From the NCBI GenBank assembly GCA_001404055.1, contig CXTY01000003.1:62001-126000 (forward strand): 64,000 bases of DNA, written 5' to 3'. Source of the DNA: Roseibium album (GTDB taxonomy: Bacteria; Pseudomonadota; Alphaproteobacteria; Rhizobiales; Stappiaceae). The position numbers and the translations under genes are program-made. Each line of letters begins with the position of its first letter. Position 1 is the first letter of the stretch. Below are positions 38,757 to 48,042 of this stretch, one piece after another. The notes under the pieces were generated by a model. The model did not search any database and was not told the DNA's origin. It saw only the letters and a list, made by a program, of their open reading frames with translations.

Positions 38757-39484
38757 ACGTCAGTACCCTTTTTCACCGACGTGTCGGATTTCTTAGCCTG
38801 TTTGGCTCCGCCGCGTGCCCGCAAATAGGCACGAATACTTATGTCAATTTCACTCTCCAGGGCCTTCCGGTCGCGCTTGATGCCACCGTCGGCCCATTCG
38901 ATGTGGCAATCACCACGTCCGATGTCCGGTTCGCCGAGAATCACCAGCCTGCCTTCAAAGCCCTTTTCATGAACGATCGGATCCACCTGGGCTTTCAGGG
39001 CATCAACATCCTTTTCCGCGATGCGGATCACAAGATGCGGTGAACGGCGCAATGGTCCAAGACATTCTGACACCAAAGCAATGGTTTCCGCCAGCGGCTG
39101 ACGGGCAATCAGGTGTGCGCAAAGACGTCTAGCCACAAGAAATGCAAGACCGACGGCATCTTTCTCCTGAGCGGCCTCGTAATCATCCAGTGTTTTCAAA
39201 ACATCGGACACAACACCCACCAGACGGCCAACCTCGGCAGTCAAAAGGGTCTCTTGCTTGGTCTGGAGATCCTGGAGCGCCTTGACCCGTCCTTCTTCAA
39301 AGGATTGAGCCTTGGCTTTCGCCAGCAGTTTCTCGTGTTCAGCCACCGGCATCATCGGAATGACCGGCTCAGGTGGCGCAACCACCTCCGGCTCCTCCGG
39401 CTCGGAGAAGTCTAAATTGAACAGAAATTTCGACGGGTTAGTCATGCTGCCCATTTTGTTATAAGTACCTGCTGAGTGCCGCAT
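38753..39484 (-). CDS. fliH: flagellar export ATPase regulator FliH (FlbE-like)
   Basis: A 243-residue FliH-type protein by position and shape: N-terminal acidic Pro-rich part, a long helical middle and a C-terminal FliH/HrpE-like domain (HLIARQPLAETIALVSECLG, VIRIAEKDVDALKAQVDPIV, CHIEWADGGIKRD). FliH tethers the FliI ATPase to the C-ring and export gate. The start is uncertain: ATG at 39484 overlaps the fliG stop as TGATG, exactly like fliF/fliG, but ATGs at 39454 and 39445 give a more familiar N-terminus. Confidence 0.86.
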   Translation of the reverse strand: MRHSAGTYNKMGSMTNPSKFLFNLDFSEPEEPEVVAPPEPVIPMMPVAEHEKLLAKAKAQSFEEGRVKALQDLQTKQETLLTAEVGRLVGVVSDVLKTLDDYEAAQEKDAVGLAFLVARRLCAHLIARQPLAETIALVSECLGPLRRSPHLVIRIAEKDVDALKAQVDPIVHEKGFEGRLVILGEPDIGRGDCHIEWADGGIKRDRKALESEIDISIRAYLRARGGAKQAKKSDTSVKKGTDV

Positions 39485-40533
39485 CAGTAGATAATCTCAT
39501 CTTCGCCCTTGGTCTTGGAAATCAGTATTTCACCTTTGGCTGCCAAGTCCTTGGACTTGTTCACCATGCTGGTTTGAGCTTCGTCGACATCCCGCAAACG
39601 TACCGGACCCAATGCATCCATATCGTCTTTCAGCAATTTGGCCGCACGCGCTGACATGTTTGCAAAGAAGAATTCCCGCGCGGTGTCTGTCGAACCCTTC
39701 AAGGCAATCGCAAGCTGATCTTTCTCTACATGACGCAACAACGTCTGACAGCTTGCCGCATCCAGCTTCAGCAGGTCGTCGAATGTGAACATGAGGGTCT
39801 TGATCCGGTCAGCCGCCTCGCGGTTATCCTCTTCAAGAGCCGCAAGGAAACGGGCCTCGGTCTGACGATCGAAGTTATTGAAGATGTCCGCCATCATTTC
39901 ATGGCTGTCGCGGCGTGAGGTGTTTGTCAGGTTGGACATAAACTCGACACGCAGCGTCTGCTCGACTTTCTCCAGGACTTCCTTTTGAACTGCATCCATT
40001 CGCAGCATCCGGCTCACGACTTCAAGCGCCAGTTCTTCAGGGAGAATGCCCAGAACCCGCGCGGCATGATCCGAGTTGATCTTTGAAAGAACCACGGCGA
40101 CGGTCTGCGGGTATTCGTTCTTCAAATAGTTGGCGAGAACGTTTTCCTGAACATTGGAGAGTTTCTCCCACATGTTCCGGCCGGCAGGACCACGAATTTC
40201 CTCCATGATAATGTCGACTTTTTCACCCGGCAGGAAGTTGGCCAGCAGGCGCTCAGTTGCGTCAACGTTACCTGTAAGTGAGCCTTTGGAACTGATCCGG
40301 CGCACGAAATCCTTGAACAACAACTCAAGCATATTTGGTGTAACAGGCCCGAGATTTGCCATTGCCGCAGACACCTGACGAACCTCGATTTCATCAAGTT
40401 TTTCCCAAATCGGCGTGCCGTGTGTCTCACCCAGAGCCAGCAGAAGAACGGCTGCTCGTTCTGCGCCTTTTAGCTCACGGTCTTCGCTGTCAGTACTGAC
40501 CTGCAGCTGGGCTTGGAGTTGGTCACTCACCAT
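39484..40533 (-). CDS. fliG: flagellar motor switch protein FliG
   Basis: A 349-residue C-ring protein that couples the MS ring to torque generation. The N-terminal ([15 protein letters not shown]), middle EHPQ-like ([16 protein letters not shown]) and C-terminal ([32 protein letters not shown]) domains are all present; the C-terminal charged helix carries the stator-facing residues. ATG overlaps the fliF stop (TGATG). Confidence 0.97.
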   Translation of the reverse strand: MVSDQLQAQLQVSTDSEDRELKGAERAAVLLLALGETHGTPIWEKLDEIEVRQVSAAMANLGPVTPNMLELLFKDFVRRISSKGSLTGNVDATERLLANFLPGEKVDIIMEEIRGPAGRNMWEKLSNVQENVLANYLKNEYPQTVAVVLSKINSDHAARVLGILPEELALEVVSRMLRMDAVQKEVLEKVEQTLRVEFMSNLTNTSRRDSHEMMADIFNNFDRQTEARFLAALEEDNREAADRIKTLMFTFDDLLKLDAASCQTLLRHVEKDQLAIALKGSTDTAREFFFANMSARAAKLLKDDMDALGPVRLRDVDEAQTSMVNKSKDLAAKGEILISKTKGEDEIIY

Positions 40534-42143
40534 CAGGCCGCCTGCTCATCTAACCAGCCGCGCACAATATTCACGGCATCCGTTGGATGATCCACGATCA
40601 TCTCACCCACTTTGTTGATTGAACTGGCCTGCATGGCACCTTCGTGCTTCGCCTTCTCAAGCCACTCAATCACAAACTGCTCATCTTCTTCTTCTTCCTG
40701 CGGGACTTCTGTTTCAACAACCAGCGTACCATCCGGACCGATCATCAATTCCTGAGGTTGTTTTTCCTCCGGCGTTACAATCCGGCGCAGGAGCGGGCGG
40801 ACAACGAAGAGCAACAGCAAGAGCGCGATGAGGAAGAGAACAGCAAGTTCAGCAAAGCGAACGATGTCATCCCGCGTAAAGTCGAAGAGGCCATCGCCTT
40901 CAGCAAGTATTTCGTCTTGCGGAGGCAGCGCAAATTGCAGGTTCACAACTTCCACGACATCGCCGCGGCCTTCATCAAAGCCAACTGCTGAACGTACCAG
41001 CACTGCTATCCGGTCAAGCATCTCCTGGTCCCGCGGAGCATAGGCAGAATTTCCATTTCCATCCGGCTCATAGGTGCCATCAACCAGAACAGCGACAGAC
41101 AGGCGGTTGATCTGACCTGCCTCGATAACTTCGGTCCGTGTCGACCTTGAGATCTCGTAATTGACAACTTCTTCCGTCTGGGTCGACGTGTCACGGCCCG
41201 CACCATTTTCAGCGTTGGCATTCGGAAGCTGATTGCCAACTGTCACCTGACCATTACGGCTGATTGCAGAAGATGCTTCTTCCTTGCTTTGCGTGGAACG
41301 CACCACCTGACCATCGGGATCAAATGTTTCTGTTGTCTCCGTCAGTCGATTGTAATCGATATCGGCGTTCACCCGCACACGAGCACGGCCTGGACCAACA
41401 ACAGAATTCAGTATCTCTTCAATTTGATTGCGCAGTCTGCTCTCAACTTCAACGGTACGCTCCTGAAGGGATGCAGAGACAATGCTGTCTTCATCACCAC
41501 CAACACCTGACGCGAGCAACCGGCCACTTTCGTCAACAACGGACACGCGATCCGGATCAAGCCCATCAACTGCTGTCGCAACCAGATGCTGCACGGCCCG
41601 GATTTCCCCTGGACCAAGGGAACCCCGAACATTCAAAACGATGGATGCGGACGGCGCACGGCGATCACGCTGAAACAGCTGCTTTTCCGGGATCACCAAA
41701 TGAACCCGTGCATTGCGAATACGATCAAGCGAACCAATGGTGCGCGAAAGCTCGCCTTCCATTGCTCGCAAGTGATTGATGTTTTGAACGAAGCTGGTCG
41801 CACCAAGCGTGTCGGTACGGTCAAAAATCTCGTAGCCAATGGAACCGCCAGTCGGAAGACCTTCAGCAGCGAGCTGCATGCGCAGCCTTGCAACCTGCTC
41901 TTTGGGCACGAGAATGGTCGCACCTTGCCGGGCCAGACTGAACTGGATGCCTTGGCTTTCGAGTTGTGAGACGATGGCGGCGGAGTCTTCCAATGCAAGC
42001 TCATTGTAGAGCGTGGTCATCTGCGGCGCTGTGACACGAAGGATGATGAACGCGAACACTCCGATCAGGATTGCCGCAACAGCACCCATCGCGGCAATGC
42101 GCGCTGGTCCCAGAGTTTTTATGAATTCGATTAAACCGTTCAC
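40533..42143 (-). CDS. fliF: flagellar MS-ring protein FliF
   Basis: A 536-residue membrane protein with helices at about 12-33 and 436-458, and a large periplasmic body between them containing YscJ-like ([27 protein letters not shown]) and ring-building domains. The C-terminal tail ([24 protein letters not shown]) binds FliG. First gene of fliF-fliG-fliH-fliN-flbD-flhA; a CtrA box lies about 98 bp upstream. Confidence 0.97.
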   Translation of the reverse strand: MNGLIEFIKTLGPARIAAMGAVAAILIGVFAFIILRVTAPQMTTLYNELALEDSAAIVSQLESQGIQFSLARQGATILVPKEQVARLRMQLAAEGLPTGGSIGYEIFDRTDTLGATSFVQNINHLRAMEGELSRTIGSLDRIRNARVHLVIPEKQLFQRDRRAPSASIVLNVRGSLGPGEIRAVQHLVATAVDGLDPDRVSVVDESGRLLASGVGGDEDSIVSASLQERTVEVESRLRNQIEEILNSVVGPGRARVRVNADIDYNRLTETTETFDPDGQVVRSTQSKEEASSAISRNGQVTVGNQLPNANAENGAGRDTSTQTEEVVNYEISRSTRTEVIEAGQINRLSVAVLVDGTYEPDGNGNSAYAPRDQEMLDRIAVLVRSAVGFDEGRGDVVEVVNLQFALPPQDEILAEGDGLFDFTRDDIVRFAELAVLFLIALLLLLFVVRPLLRRIVTPEEKQPQELMIGPDGTLVVETEVPQEEEEDEQFVIEWLEKAKHEGAMQASSINKVGEMIVDHPTDAVNIVRGWLDEQAA

Positions 42144-42240
42144 GAATGCCCGCCTGCATCTGAAACATGTCTTAGCCGTTATGTTTTAAGTTAGCTCGAC
42201 ATGCCACACCCTTGATGGGCAAAATTTGCCGCCTAGACGG

Positions 42241-42255
42241 TTAACAAGTAGTTAA
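42241..42255 (-). promoter_or_regulatory. perfect CtrA box TTAA-N7-TTAA upstream of fliF
   Basis: TTAACAAGTAGTTAA matches TTAA-N7-TTAA and ends 98 bp upstream of the fliF ATG. In Caulobacter the fliF promoter is a classical CtrA target, which makes function likely. Confidence 0.8.
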
Positions 42256-42381
42256 CGACTCGTTACCAGCTTAGGTGAAATGGCGGATTCCTGCGATTTC
42301 GCATCATGCAAAACGCAACAGAAGTGGGGAAAAACTGCCTACCTCATTAATTTTTGGATAAGTTCTTCATGAACGGCGCAA

Positions 42382-42413
42382 ATCAAAAAAGGGCCGGCAA
42401 GCCGACCCCTTTC
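42382..42413 (-). terminator. Rho-independent terminator of sciP
   Basis: On the minus strand AAAGGGGTCGGC pairs with GCCGGCCCTTT through a 2-base loop with one bulge, followed by TTTTTTGATTT. 41 bp after the sciP stop. Confidence 0.75.
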
Positions 42414-42453
42414 AAATGCGCACATGTGCGCAAATCAATTATGTGCGGGCAAA

Positions 42454-42729
42454 TCAGCCCCGGTATTGCTGAACCCGGGTTGCCCTCAATCCAGCAAGAC
42501 CATGTTTCTCGATAGAACTTTGCCAGGAGAGGAATTCCTCCACCGTCAAAGTGTATCTCTGACAGGCCTCTTCAAGTGATAGCAGGCCACCACGGACCGC
42601 GGCCACCACTTCGGCCTTCCGGCGGATAACCCACCGCTTTGTGGACGTCGGAGGTAAGTCTGCAATAGTAAGCGGACTACCATCAGGTCCAATGACATAT
42701 TTTACTCGCGAACGAATTTGTTCGGCCAT
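42454..42729 (-). CDS. sciP: CtrA inhibitor SciP (DUF1153)
   Basis: A 91-residue helix-turn-helix protein. The family core is clear: YVIGPDGSPLTIADLPP, RWVIRRKAEVVAAVRGGLLS, LEEACQRYTLTVEEFLSWQ, RHGLAG-like and RATRVQQYRG. In Caulobacter SciP binds CtrA and blocks its activation of target promoters. Flanked by flgD upstream and the fliF operon downstream, and preceded by a near-consensus CtrA site, so CtrA feedback is plausible. Confidence 0.95.
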   Translation of the reverse strand: MAEQIRSRVKYVIGPDGSPLTIADLPPTSTKRWVIRRKAEVVAAVRGGLLSLEEACQRYTLTVEEFLSWQSSIEKHGLAGLRATRVQQYRG

Positions 42730-42782
42730 TTTACTCTCACACTAACCATGACCAGGCTTAATCGAAGACTACATGAGGACAA

Positions 42783-42797
42783 TTAACAAACAGCTAA
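42783..42797 (-). promoter_or_regulatory. near-consensus CtrA site upstream of sciP
   Basis: TTAACAAACAGCTAA has the N7 spacing but one half reads CTAA, a single mismatch. It ends 53 bp upstream of the sciP ATG. Confidence 0.5.
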
Positions 42798-43276
42798 AGC
42801 AAAATTGTACTTTTATTAACTATAAAATCTAAATTTAGTGAATGATATTTAGGGTTTCATCAATAGAAACACTTCAATTGTTAACTTCAATATATGAATT
42901 CATTAACCATATCGACTTCGTGATGCAGTTTGCAACGCAATTCGATGCGAACGCATCCAGAGCGTTGGTGCGAAGACCAATTTTTCAGAGAAATTATTGA
43001 AACTGGACTGACTTTGCAGCGAAAACCCAGAGCTCTGGCCGTTTGCCGCAATCGGCAATTGTTTTCACCCAGGAGGCTGCTTCCAATCAGCGCCTGTACG
43101 CCCAGGCTGCGCACCTAAGGCCTTGAAGTGAGTTCGCGGCGTAAACAAGCAACTCATCGCGAGAAGGCACTCACAGAGCGGGCTTTGTGTCTGCTGGAGG
43201 ACATCGACACAGCGAACAGCTGTCGTTCCCGCGTCCTTTTGATCTGATCGGAAAATCAAACTCAAACACGACAAAA

Positions 43277-43302
43277 GGCAGGAAATGACATCATTTCCTG
43301 CC
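43277..43302 (-). terminator. terminator hairpin after flgD
   Basis: A perfect 12-bp inverted repeat (GGCAGGAAATGA / TCATTTCCTGCC) with a 2-base spacer, 88 bp after the flgD stop. On the minus strand TTTTGTCG follows. Confidence 0.75.
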
Positions 43303-43390
43303 CTATCACTATTTGTGTTTCGGCTAGCTGGTTCAAACCAGACAGGCCTCAATCCCTGGCATCTCCCCATGGGGAAAAAGAATTATCGCG

Positions 43391-44050
43391 TCAGCTTGGA
43401 CTGGAGACAGACGTCACGGACGACACCGGAATTTCACTGCCGCCGACTTTCAGGATCGCCTCACCGCTCGACCAGTCAACACTATCAACAATGCCTTTGA
43501 CTGACGTCGTCACCGTTTCAGGTCTGCTGGAGGCGTCTTTGACGTCGAATGCAATTGTATAAAGGCCATCAACGGCCTGACCGCCGTTATCCGTCTGTCC
43601 ATTCCAGTTGAAAGTCCCGCTTCCCGCCGACAGGTCTGCATCGCCGCTGTAAACCACCGCGCCACTTGAATTGCGGATCTCAAACGTCCCCGTCGCGTCC
43701 TCATTGATGTCATAGGCCCAGCTTGCCTGGCTGCCTGACAATGTCGTTGTGGACGCATCCGCTGTGACTTCATTGCCGATGTAGCTGACGTAACTCATGC
43801 TCTGGTTACTTTCCAGCGTGGCAATGATGCTCTCCAGGCTCTTGTTCTGCTGGATGGACTGTTCAACATTTGAATATTGAACCAGCTGGTTGGTGTATTC
43901 AGCAGAGTCCATCGGATCGAGGGGATCCTGGTTCTGAATCTGGGTCGTCAGGATGCTCAGGAACAGCTCGTAGTTCGCCATCAGGCCTGATTGGCTGGTG
44001 GCGCTGTTGCTTTGGGCACTGGCTGCCGTACTTGATGAGACTGTTGTCAT
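43391..44050 (-). CDS. flgD: flagellar hook capping protein FlgD
   Basis: A 219-residue secreted scaffold for hook assembly. The N-terminal export/hook-binding part is NYELFLSILTTQIQNQDPLDPMDSAEYTNQLVQYS, followed by a Ser/Thr-rich FlgD Ig-like/tudor region with NWNGQTDNGGQAVDGLYTIAFDVKD. No signal peptide, as expected for type III export. 30 bp downstream of fliK. Confidence 0.96.
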   Translation of the reverse strand: MTTVSSSTAASAQSNSATSQSGLMANYELFLSILTTQIQNQDPLDPMDSAEYTNQLVQYSNVEQSIQQNKSLESIIATLESNQSMSYVSYIGNEVTADASTTTLSGSQASWAYDINEDATGTFEIRNSSGAVVYSGDADLSAGSGTFNWNGQTDNGGQAVDGLYTIAFDVKDASSRPETVTTSVKGIVDSVDWSSGEAILKVGGSEIPVSSVTSVSSPS

Positions 44051-44080
44051 TTTTCACTCCCGAGACAGGTTTGTCTCGCG

Positions 44081-46105
44081 TTAGATTTTTACGTCCAAAC
44101 CGCCACGCTGTTCGGCGAGCGTTAATCTGATGATTTCTTCAGCTTCCGCACTGAGCTCACCCTCTCCGGAACCAGCATGATCCTGCTCTCCGTCAAGGGA
44201 CTGCTCGGATTGCCCGTCTTCAGAGGCAAAGCCCTGCCCACCTTCCTGTTTCAAAGAGAATTGCAGGTTTTCTGAATCCGCATTGAGACCGGCAGCTTCC
44301 AGGGCGCGTTCCAGCCCACGTTGATCGCGCATGAACATGTCGAGCGTTTCAGGACGCTCAACGATCAGATGTGCCTGCACACTGCCATCTGCCGCGACCC
44401 TCATATTGACTTCCACACGGCCAAGCTCTGGCGGGTCAAAACGCATCTGAAAACGTGTCGATCCATTTTTGAGGTTACGCGCTATTTCGGCAGCGACCTG
44501 CGTCGCGACCTGACCGGATTGAGACTGGGTTGGTGTCTGCAGACTTTCCGTTCTCATGGCTCCGGTCAATTCACCACCGCGCACGGTGGCTCCAAGTTCA
44601 CCACCAGCTGCGAACTCCGCCGGGTTGAGCGTAAACTCGATATCACCATTGATCATTTGGGATGCTGGAAGTGCTGCGACCAGGGGCACAGAGGCAGCGC
44701 CTGCCTTGTCAGCCGCAGCTGCATTTGCACCCGCCGGCGGCGATGCACCATTTGACTGATCAGGTCCTTTGGCAGTCTTTTCTCCAGCCAGCGTGTCAGT
44801 TTCTGCTTGCGCAGTCTGTTTCGCGCCGCCGTTTGCTTCCTCTGCACCGGGTTTGGGCATCAGGAGGCCGTCGCCATCAGGCGTTTCTGGTGCAACCAAA
44901 TTCGGCGCAGCGGCCGCAGTGGTGGAAGCTATTGGCGTAGTGCCTGCTTCAACGGTGCTGCTTGTCGCGCCAGCGCCCGGCTTGGCAGTGGCCGCGCCTG
45001 CAAGAGAGATAGTTTGCTCATTATCGGTGACAGTATTGATCTCAGCAGTAATTTGGGGCGCTGGAGCACTCTTGCTTGCTGCCGGAACTGTTTCCACTGC
45101 TTCTGCGTCTTGCAGCGGAGCAAGCTCAGGGGTAGCCCCTTCCAGTGGCATTTGCATGCTGGCAGGCGCCTGGCTGGCCAATGTCACTGTTTCCGGCTTC
45201 ACAGATCCGGTGTCCGTACCAGCTGTCAGAAGCGCATCGGCCGAAATCTGAGGCGAAAGAAGGGGATCGGACAAGGCTGGACCAGAGCTCACGATTGGCG
45301 CCCGAAGCTCGGTCGGCAACTCGCTCTGCCATTTGCGTTCGCTGCCTGCTCCGGAAACCTGGGACTGCCCCATAGTGGCATCCGCTGTTTCGCTTGCCAA
45401 AACGAAAGGGGCCCCATGCGCGCGCCCTGTCGCAGACGCATTGGCCCTTTCAACAGCAGGCACCGGAGTTGACCGCCCTTGCAGTCCGATTGCCAGTCCC
45501 GCGGCACCAACAATTTTGGGCTCATCAATTGGAACTGGAACAGCGTCTGGATCAGACGCCTCCTGTGGAGCGGGTGTGCCCTCAAGATCGGTTAGTTCTT
45601 CCAAGGGGTCTTCTATACCGTCCTCTGTCGAGGCCGCCACTGAAGGCACGGCGGGGCTTTCATCCTGGTTGTTGAGATCGACTGCCCCTGTCGGTGTAGC
45701 CGTCGCAATCTCCTCAGCGAATTCCTCAACCAGGGGAACCGGGACTGAACCGTCGGTGACCGGCGCTGGCGTGGCGCTTCCCTCTGTCAATTTGCTTAAA
45801 AGATCGGTTTCCGGAAGCGCTGGGGCTTGTACAACAAGCTCAGGCAAGTCACCCCCAGGCAGAATGTCGGCAGACAATCCCGCCTCCGCACTTTGAAGAT
45901 GAGAGGCAATCAGACTGCCTTCTTCAACTTCGCTCGCCTGCGCAAAGGCACTGAGCTCCTGTTCGAAGCCCGCACCTGGTCCGGCACCAACTGTAGCCAA
46001 CCCGGCCCCGGGCATTCCGCCTGCCCCGGCTGTTAGCGCATTTGCGGAAACATCAGTCGTCAATCCAAAAGGCAGCACATCCGCCCCCTTGCTCTTTTCG
46101 TCCAC
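44081..46105 (-). CDS. fliK: flagellar hook-length control protein, FliK type
   Basis: A 674-residue protein. Residues 1-500 are low complexity, rich in Ala, Pro, Glu and Thr, as expected for the flexible ruler part. The C-terminal Flg_hook domain (about 540-625) shows FQMRFDPPELGRVEVNMRV and AHLIVERPETLDMFMRDQRG. FliK measures the hook and switches export specificity. Start is GTG at 46105 (a TTG one codon upstream is possible). A sigma-54 promoter lies 33-48 bp upstream; flgD follows in the same transcript. Confidence 0.9.
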   Translation of the reverse strand: MDEKSKGADVLPFGLTTDVSANALTAGAGGMPGAGLATVGAGPGAGFEQELSAFAQASEVEEGSLIASHLQSAEAGLSADILPGGDLPELVVQAPALPETDLLSKLTEGSATPAPVTDGSVPVPLVEEFAEEIATATPTGAVDLNNQDESPAVPSVAASTEDGIEDPLEELTDLEGTPAPQEASDPDAVPVPIDEPKIVGAAGLAIGLQGRSTPVPAVERANASATGRAHGAPFVLASETADATMGQSQVSGAGSERKWQSELPTELRAPIVSSGPALSDPLLSPQISADALLTAGTDTGSVKPETVTLASQAPASMQMPLEGATPELAPLQDAEAVETVPAASKSAPAPQITAEINTVTDNEQTISLAGAATAKPGAGATSSTVEAGTTPIASTTAAAAPNLVAPETPDGDGLLMPKPGAEEANGGAKQTAQAETDTLAGEKTAKGPDQSNGASPPAGANAAAADKAGAASVPLVAALPASQMINGDIEFTLNPAEFAAGGELGATVRGGELTGAMRTESLQTPTQSQSGQVATQVAAEIARNLKNGSTRFQMRFDPPELGRVEVNMRVAADGSVQAHLIVERPETLDMFMRDQRGLERALEAAGLNADSENLQFSLKQEGGQGFASEDGQSEQSLDGEQDHAGSGEGELSAEAEEIIRLTLAEQRGGLDVKI

Positions 46106-46137
46106 CAACGCGGACCTATTTCGTCACCGAAGTTGAA

Positions 46138-46153
46138 AGCAAGCAACGGGCCA
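46138..46153 (-). promoter_or_regulatory. sigma-54 promoter of fliK-flgD
   Basis: On the minus strand the sequence TGGCCCGTTGCTTGCT matches the RpoN consensus TGGCACG-N4-TTGCW with one change (A to C), with correct GG-GC spacing. The inferred start of transcription would be about 20 bp before the fliK start codon. Confidence 0.75.
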
Positions 46154-46235
46154 AGTTTACATGGAGAAACAAGTCTTTGTTTTTGTTGAATATATTTTGC
46201 ACCTCCCTTCGAAGCACTCTGCCTCGACGCGGCAA

Positions 46236-46256
46236 GCTTTGCCGGTCCGGCAAAGC
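46236..46256. repeat. perfect inverted repeat GCTTTGCCGG-T-CCGGCAAAGC
   Basis: A 10-bp stem with a single-base centre in the fliK/mnmA intergenic region, just upstream of the mnmA promoter. Could be an operator or a transcript hairpin; the purpose is unknown. Confidence 0.5.
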
Positions 46257-46280
46257 GTGCCTGCCATGCAAGGCAAGCAA

Positions 46281-46309
46281 TTGGCATCGGCAACGCATAT
46301 CTGTATAGT
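46281..46309 (+). promoter_or_regulatory. probable sigma-70 promoter of mnmA
   Basis: TTGGCA (46281-46286), 17-bp spacer, TATAGT (46304-46309): five of six consensus bases in each box. The mnmA ATG is about 115 bp downstream. Confidence 0.6.
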
Positions 46310-46423
46310 GCCGCCAACTTTGAAATGGCCTAGGATTGGCGCGCTGCAAAAAGGTGGCGCAAATGCCTGAAGCGCGAAGGCGCATGCAGCCCAGTCTGCC
46401 AAAAATTTCTGGAAGTGTAGTTC

Positions 46424-47602
46424 ATGCGAAACAGTCTGGATCTTCCTGGACGCCCAGAAGACACACGTGTTGTTGTTGCCATGTCCGGCGGTGTCGACAG
46501 TTCGGTGGTCGCTGCCCTGATGAAAGCCGAAGGCTATGACGTCATCGGCGTTACGCTGCAGCTTTATGACCATGGCGCCGCCGTTGCCAAGGCAAAGTCC
46601 TGCTGTGCAGGGGTCGACATTCACGATGCGCGCCGCGCGGCGGAAATGATCGGCATCCCACATTATGTGCTGGATTACGAAAGCCGCTTCAAGGAACAGG
46701 TCATGGACCGGTTCGCCGACAGCTACATTGCCGGCGAAACTCCCATTCCCTGCGTCTCGTGCAATCAGACCGTCAAGTTCACGGACCTTTTGAAGACAGC
46801 CCGGGACCTGGGTGCGGATGCGCTGGCAACCGGCCACTACGTGCGCTCGGCAGCGTCCGGCAACAAGCGGGCGCTCTATCGCCCGTCGGACCTTGACCGG
46901 GACCAGAGCTACTTCCTTTTTGCCACGACCCAGGAACAGCTGGACTTTGTCCGCTTTCCGCTCGGCGGCATGCCGAAGTCCAAAGTACGCGAGCTCGCCT
47001 CGGAATTCGGCCTCGCAGTCGCCGACAAGCCGGACAGCCAGGACATCTGCTTTGTCCCTAATGGAGACTATGCGGAAGTCATTCGCAAACTGCGCCCCAA
47101 TGCAGCGGAACCCGGTGAGATTGTGCATATGGATGGGCGAGTGCTTGGCAGGCATGAAGGGATCATCCACTTCACCATCGGACAGCGCAGAGGGATCGGC
47201 GTCGCAACAGGTGAACCGCTTTACGTGGTCCGCCTTGACCCTGATGCGCGCAGAGTTGTCGTCGGCCCGCGCGAAGCACTGGCCACCAGAACCATCCTGC
47301 TCAGGGAAATGAACTGGATTGGCGATCAACCGCTTGATGAAGGCGATGAAATAGAGCTGTTTGCCAAGGTCCGCTCGACCCGGCCACCGGCACCGGCCAC
47401 GTTGAGAATCCTGAATGGCAAGGCCTTTGTCGACCTCGCCAATGGCGAGGCAGGCGTTGCGCCAGGACAGGCCTGCGTCTTCTTTGACAGCGATGACGAG
47501 ACAGCACGGGTTCTGGGCGGCGGCTGGATCCACAGGACCGAGCGCAGCGGCACCTGGGCCATCGATTTTCCACAAGCGGAAAGCCCGGTTTCCGTGGCTT
47601 GA
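46424..47602 (+). CDS. mnmA: tRNA-specific 2-thiouridylase MnmA
   Basis: A 392-residue enzyme that makes 2-thiouridine at the wobble position of Glu, Gln and Lys tRNAs. PP-loop [14 protein letters not shown] at the N-terminus, catalytic cysteines in [12 protein letters not shown] and [12 protein letters not shown], and the C-terminal GQACVFFD barrel are all present. GGAAGTG precedes the ATG. A tRNA-Met gene lies 113 bp downstream. Confidence 0.96.
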   Translation: MRNSLDLPGRPEDTRVVVAMSGGVDSSVVAALMKAEGYDVIGVTLQLYDHGAAVAKAKSCCAGVDIHDARRAAEMIGIPHYVLDYESRFKEQVMDRFADSYIAGETPIPCVSCNQTVKFTDLLKTARDLGADALATGHYVRSAASGNKRALYRPSDLDRDQSYFLFATTQEQLDFVRFPLGGMPKSKVRELASEFGLAVADKPDSQDICFVPNGDYAEVIRKLRPNAAEPGEIVHMDGRVLGRHEGIIHFTIGQRRGIGVATGEPLYVVRLDPDARRVVVGPREALATRTILLREMNWIGDQPLDEGDEIELFAKVRSTRPPAPATLRILNGKAFVDLANGEAGVAPGQACVFFDSDDETARVLGGGWIHRTERSGTWAIDFPQAESPVSVA

Positions 47603-47657
47603 GCCCAATCAAAAAAGAAACCGGGCAGGCACAAATTCTGCGCTTGACGCCTGCCCG
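47583..47657 (+). terminator. two overlapping hairpins at the mnmA 3' end
   Basis: GCCCGGTTTC (47583-47592) pairs with GAAACCGGGC (47617-47626), and CGGGCAGGC (47622-47630) pairs with GCCTGCCCG (47649-47657). The middle segment cannot be in both, so they are mutually exclusive. Neither has a T-run. The second right arm lies inside the tRNA promoter. Confidence 0.55.
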
Positions 47658-47672
47658 CAGCCTCACTATAAG
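47644..47672 (+). promoter_or_regulatory. sigma-70 promoter of tRNA-Met
   Basis: TTGACG (47644-47649), 17-bp spacer, TATAAG (47667-47672). The tRNA starts 43 bp after the -10 box. Confidence 0.7.
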
Positions 47673-47715
47673 CACCCCACGTCGCGCGGACCTGCAAGAG
47701 TTCTGACGCACAGAT

Positions 47716-47792
47716 GGCGGAGTAGCTCAGCTGGTTAGAGCAGCGGAATCATAATCCGCGTGTCGGGGGTTCAAGTCCCTCCTCCGCTACCA
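47716..47792 (+). tRNA. tRNA-Met (anticodon CAT)
   Basis: A 77-nt cloverleaf including an encoded CCA. Acceptor GGCGGAG pairs with CTCCGCT (one G-T), the D arm is GCTC...GAGC, the anticodon arm GCGGA-ATCATAA-TCCGC gives CAT, and the T arm contains GGTTCAAGTC. Features resemble elongator methionine tRNA; an isoleucine (k2CAU) tRNA has the same anticodon and cannot be excluded by eye. Confidence 0.93.
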
Positions 47793-48042
47793 AATTTCCC
47801 ACAAAATTGCTGTCAATTGCTCCTCATGATTCACTCGTGATCAGCGAAGATGAGTCAAAACCATTTTTTCAAACAATCAACTTATCTGGCCCCATAGGCG
47901 CTGACGGGAAACAGCGTTAACAAACCTCTCGCAAGACCGGGATAATTTGCCTCAATGCCTTAGCGCCGTTTTTGCATCTCTTCCTTATGGTGGTTTCCTA
48001 GGTTCTTTTCGGAACAGAAAAAACTCAGGGGGAACACGGGTC

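Larger units (their letters stand above)
42144..42453. other. region between sciP and fliF: promoter and terminator
   Basis: 310 bp holding the CtrA box of fliF and the terminator of sciP, both listed separately, plus a 13-bp palindrome (GGCAAAATTTGCC, 42218-42230) between the box and the fliF start. No gene. Confidence 0.6.
42730..43390. other. AT-rich region upstream of sciP
   Basis: 661 bp. The first 180 bp upstream of sciP are strongly AT-rich and contain four TTAAC half-sites (about 42783, 42815, 42881, 42903). The far end carries the terminator of flgD. No credible gene; the open frames are not protein-like. Confidence 0.55.
46106..46423. other. divergent region between fliK and mnmA
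   Basis: 318 bp with the sigma-54 promoter of fliK, the probable sigma-70 promoter of mnmA and a perfect 10-bp inverted repeat, all listed separately. No gene. Confidence 0.6.

Noticed and set aside
43065-43370. 101-codon minus-strand frame upstream of sciP
   Set aside because: Overlaps the flgD terminator and has no protein-like sequence.
46157-47608. 483-codon minus-strand frame
   Set aside because: It is the antisense of mnmA, which has full catalytic motifs; the frame is a by-product of GC-rich codon use.
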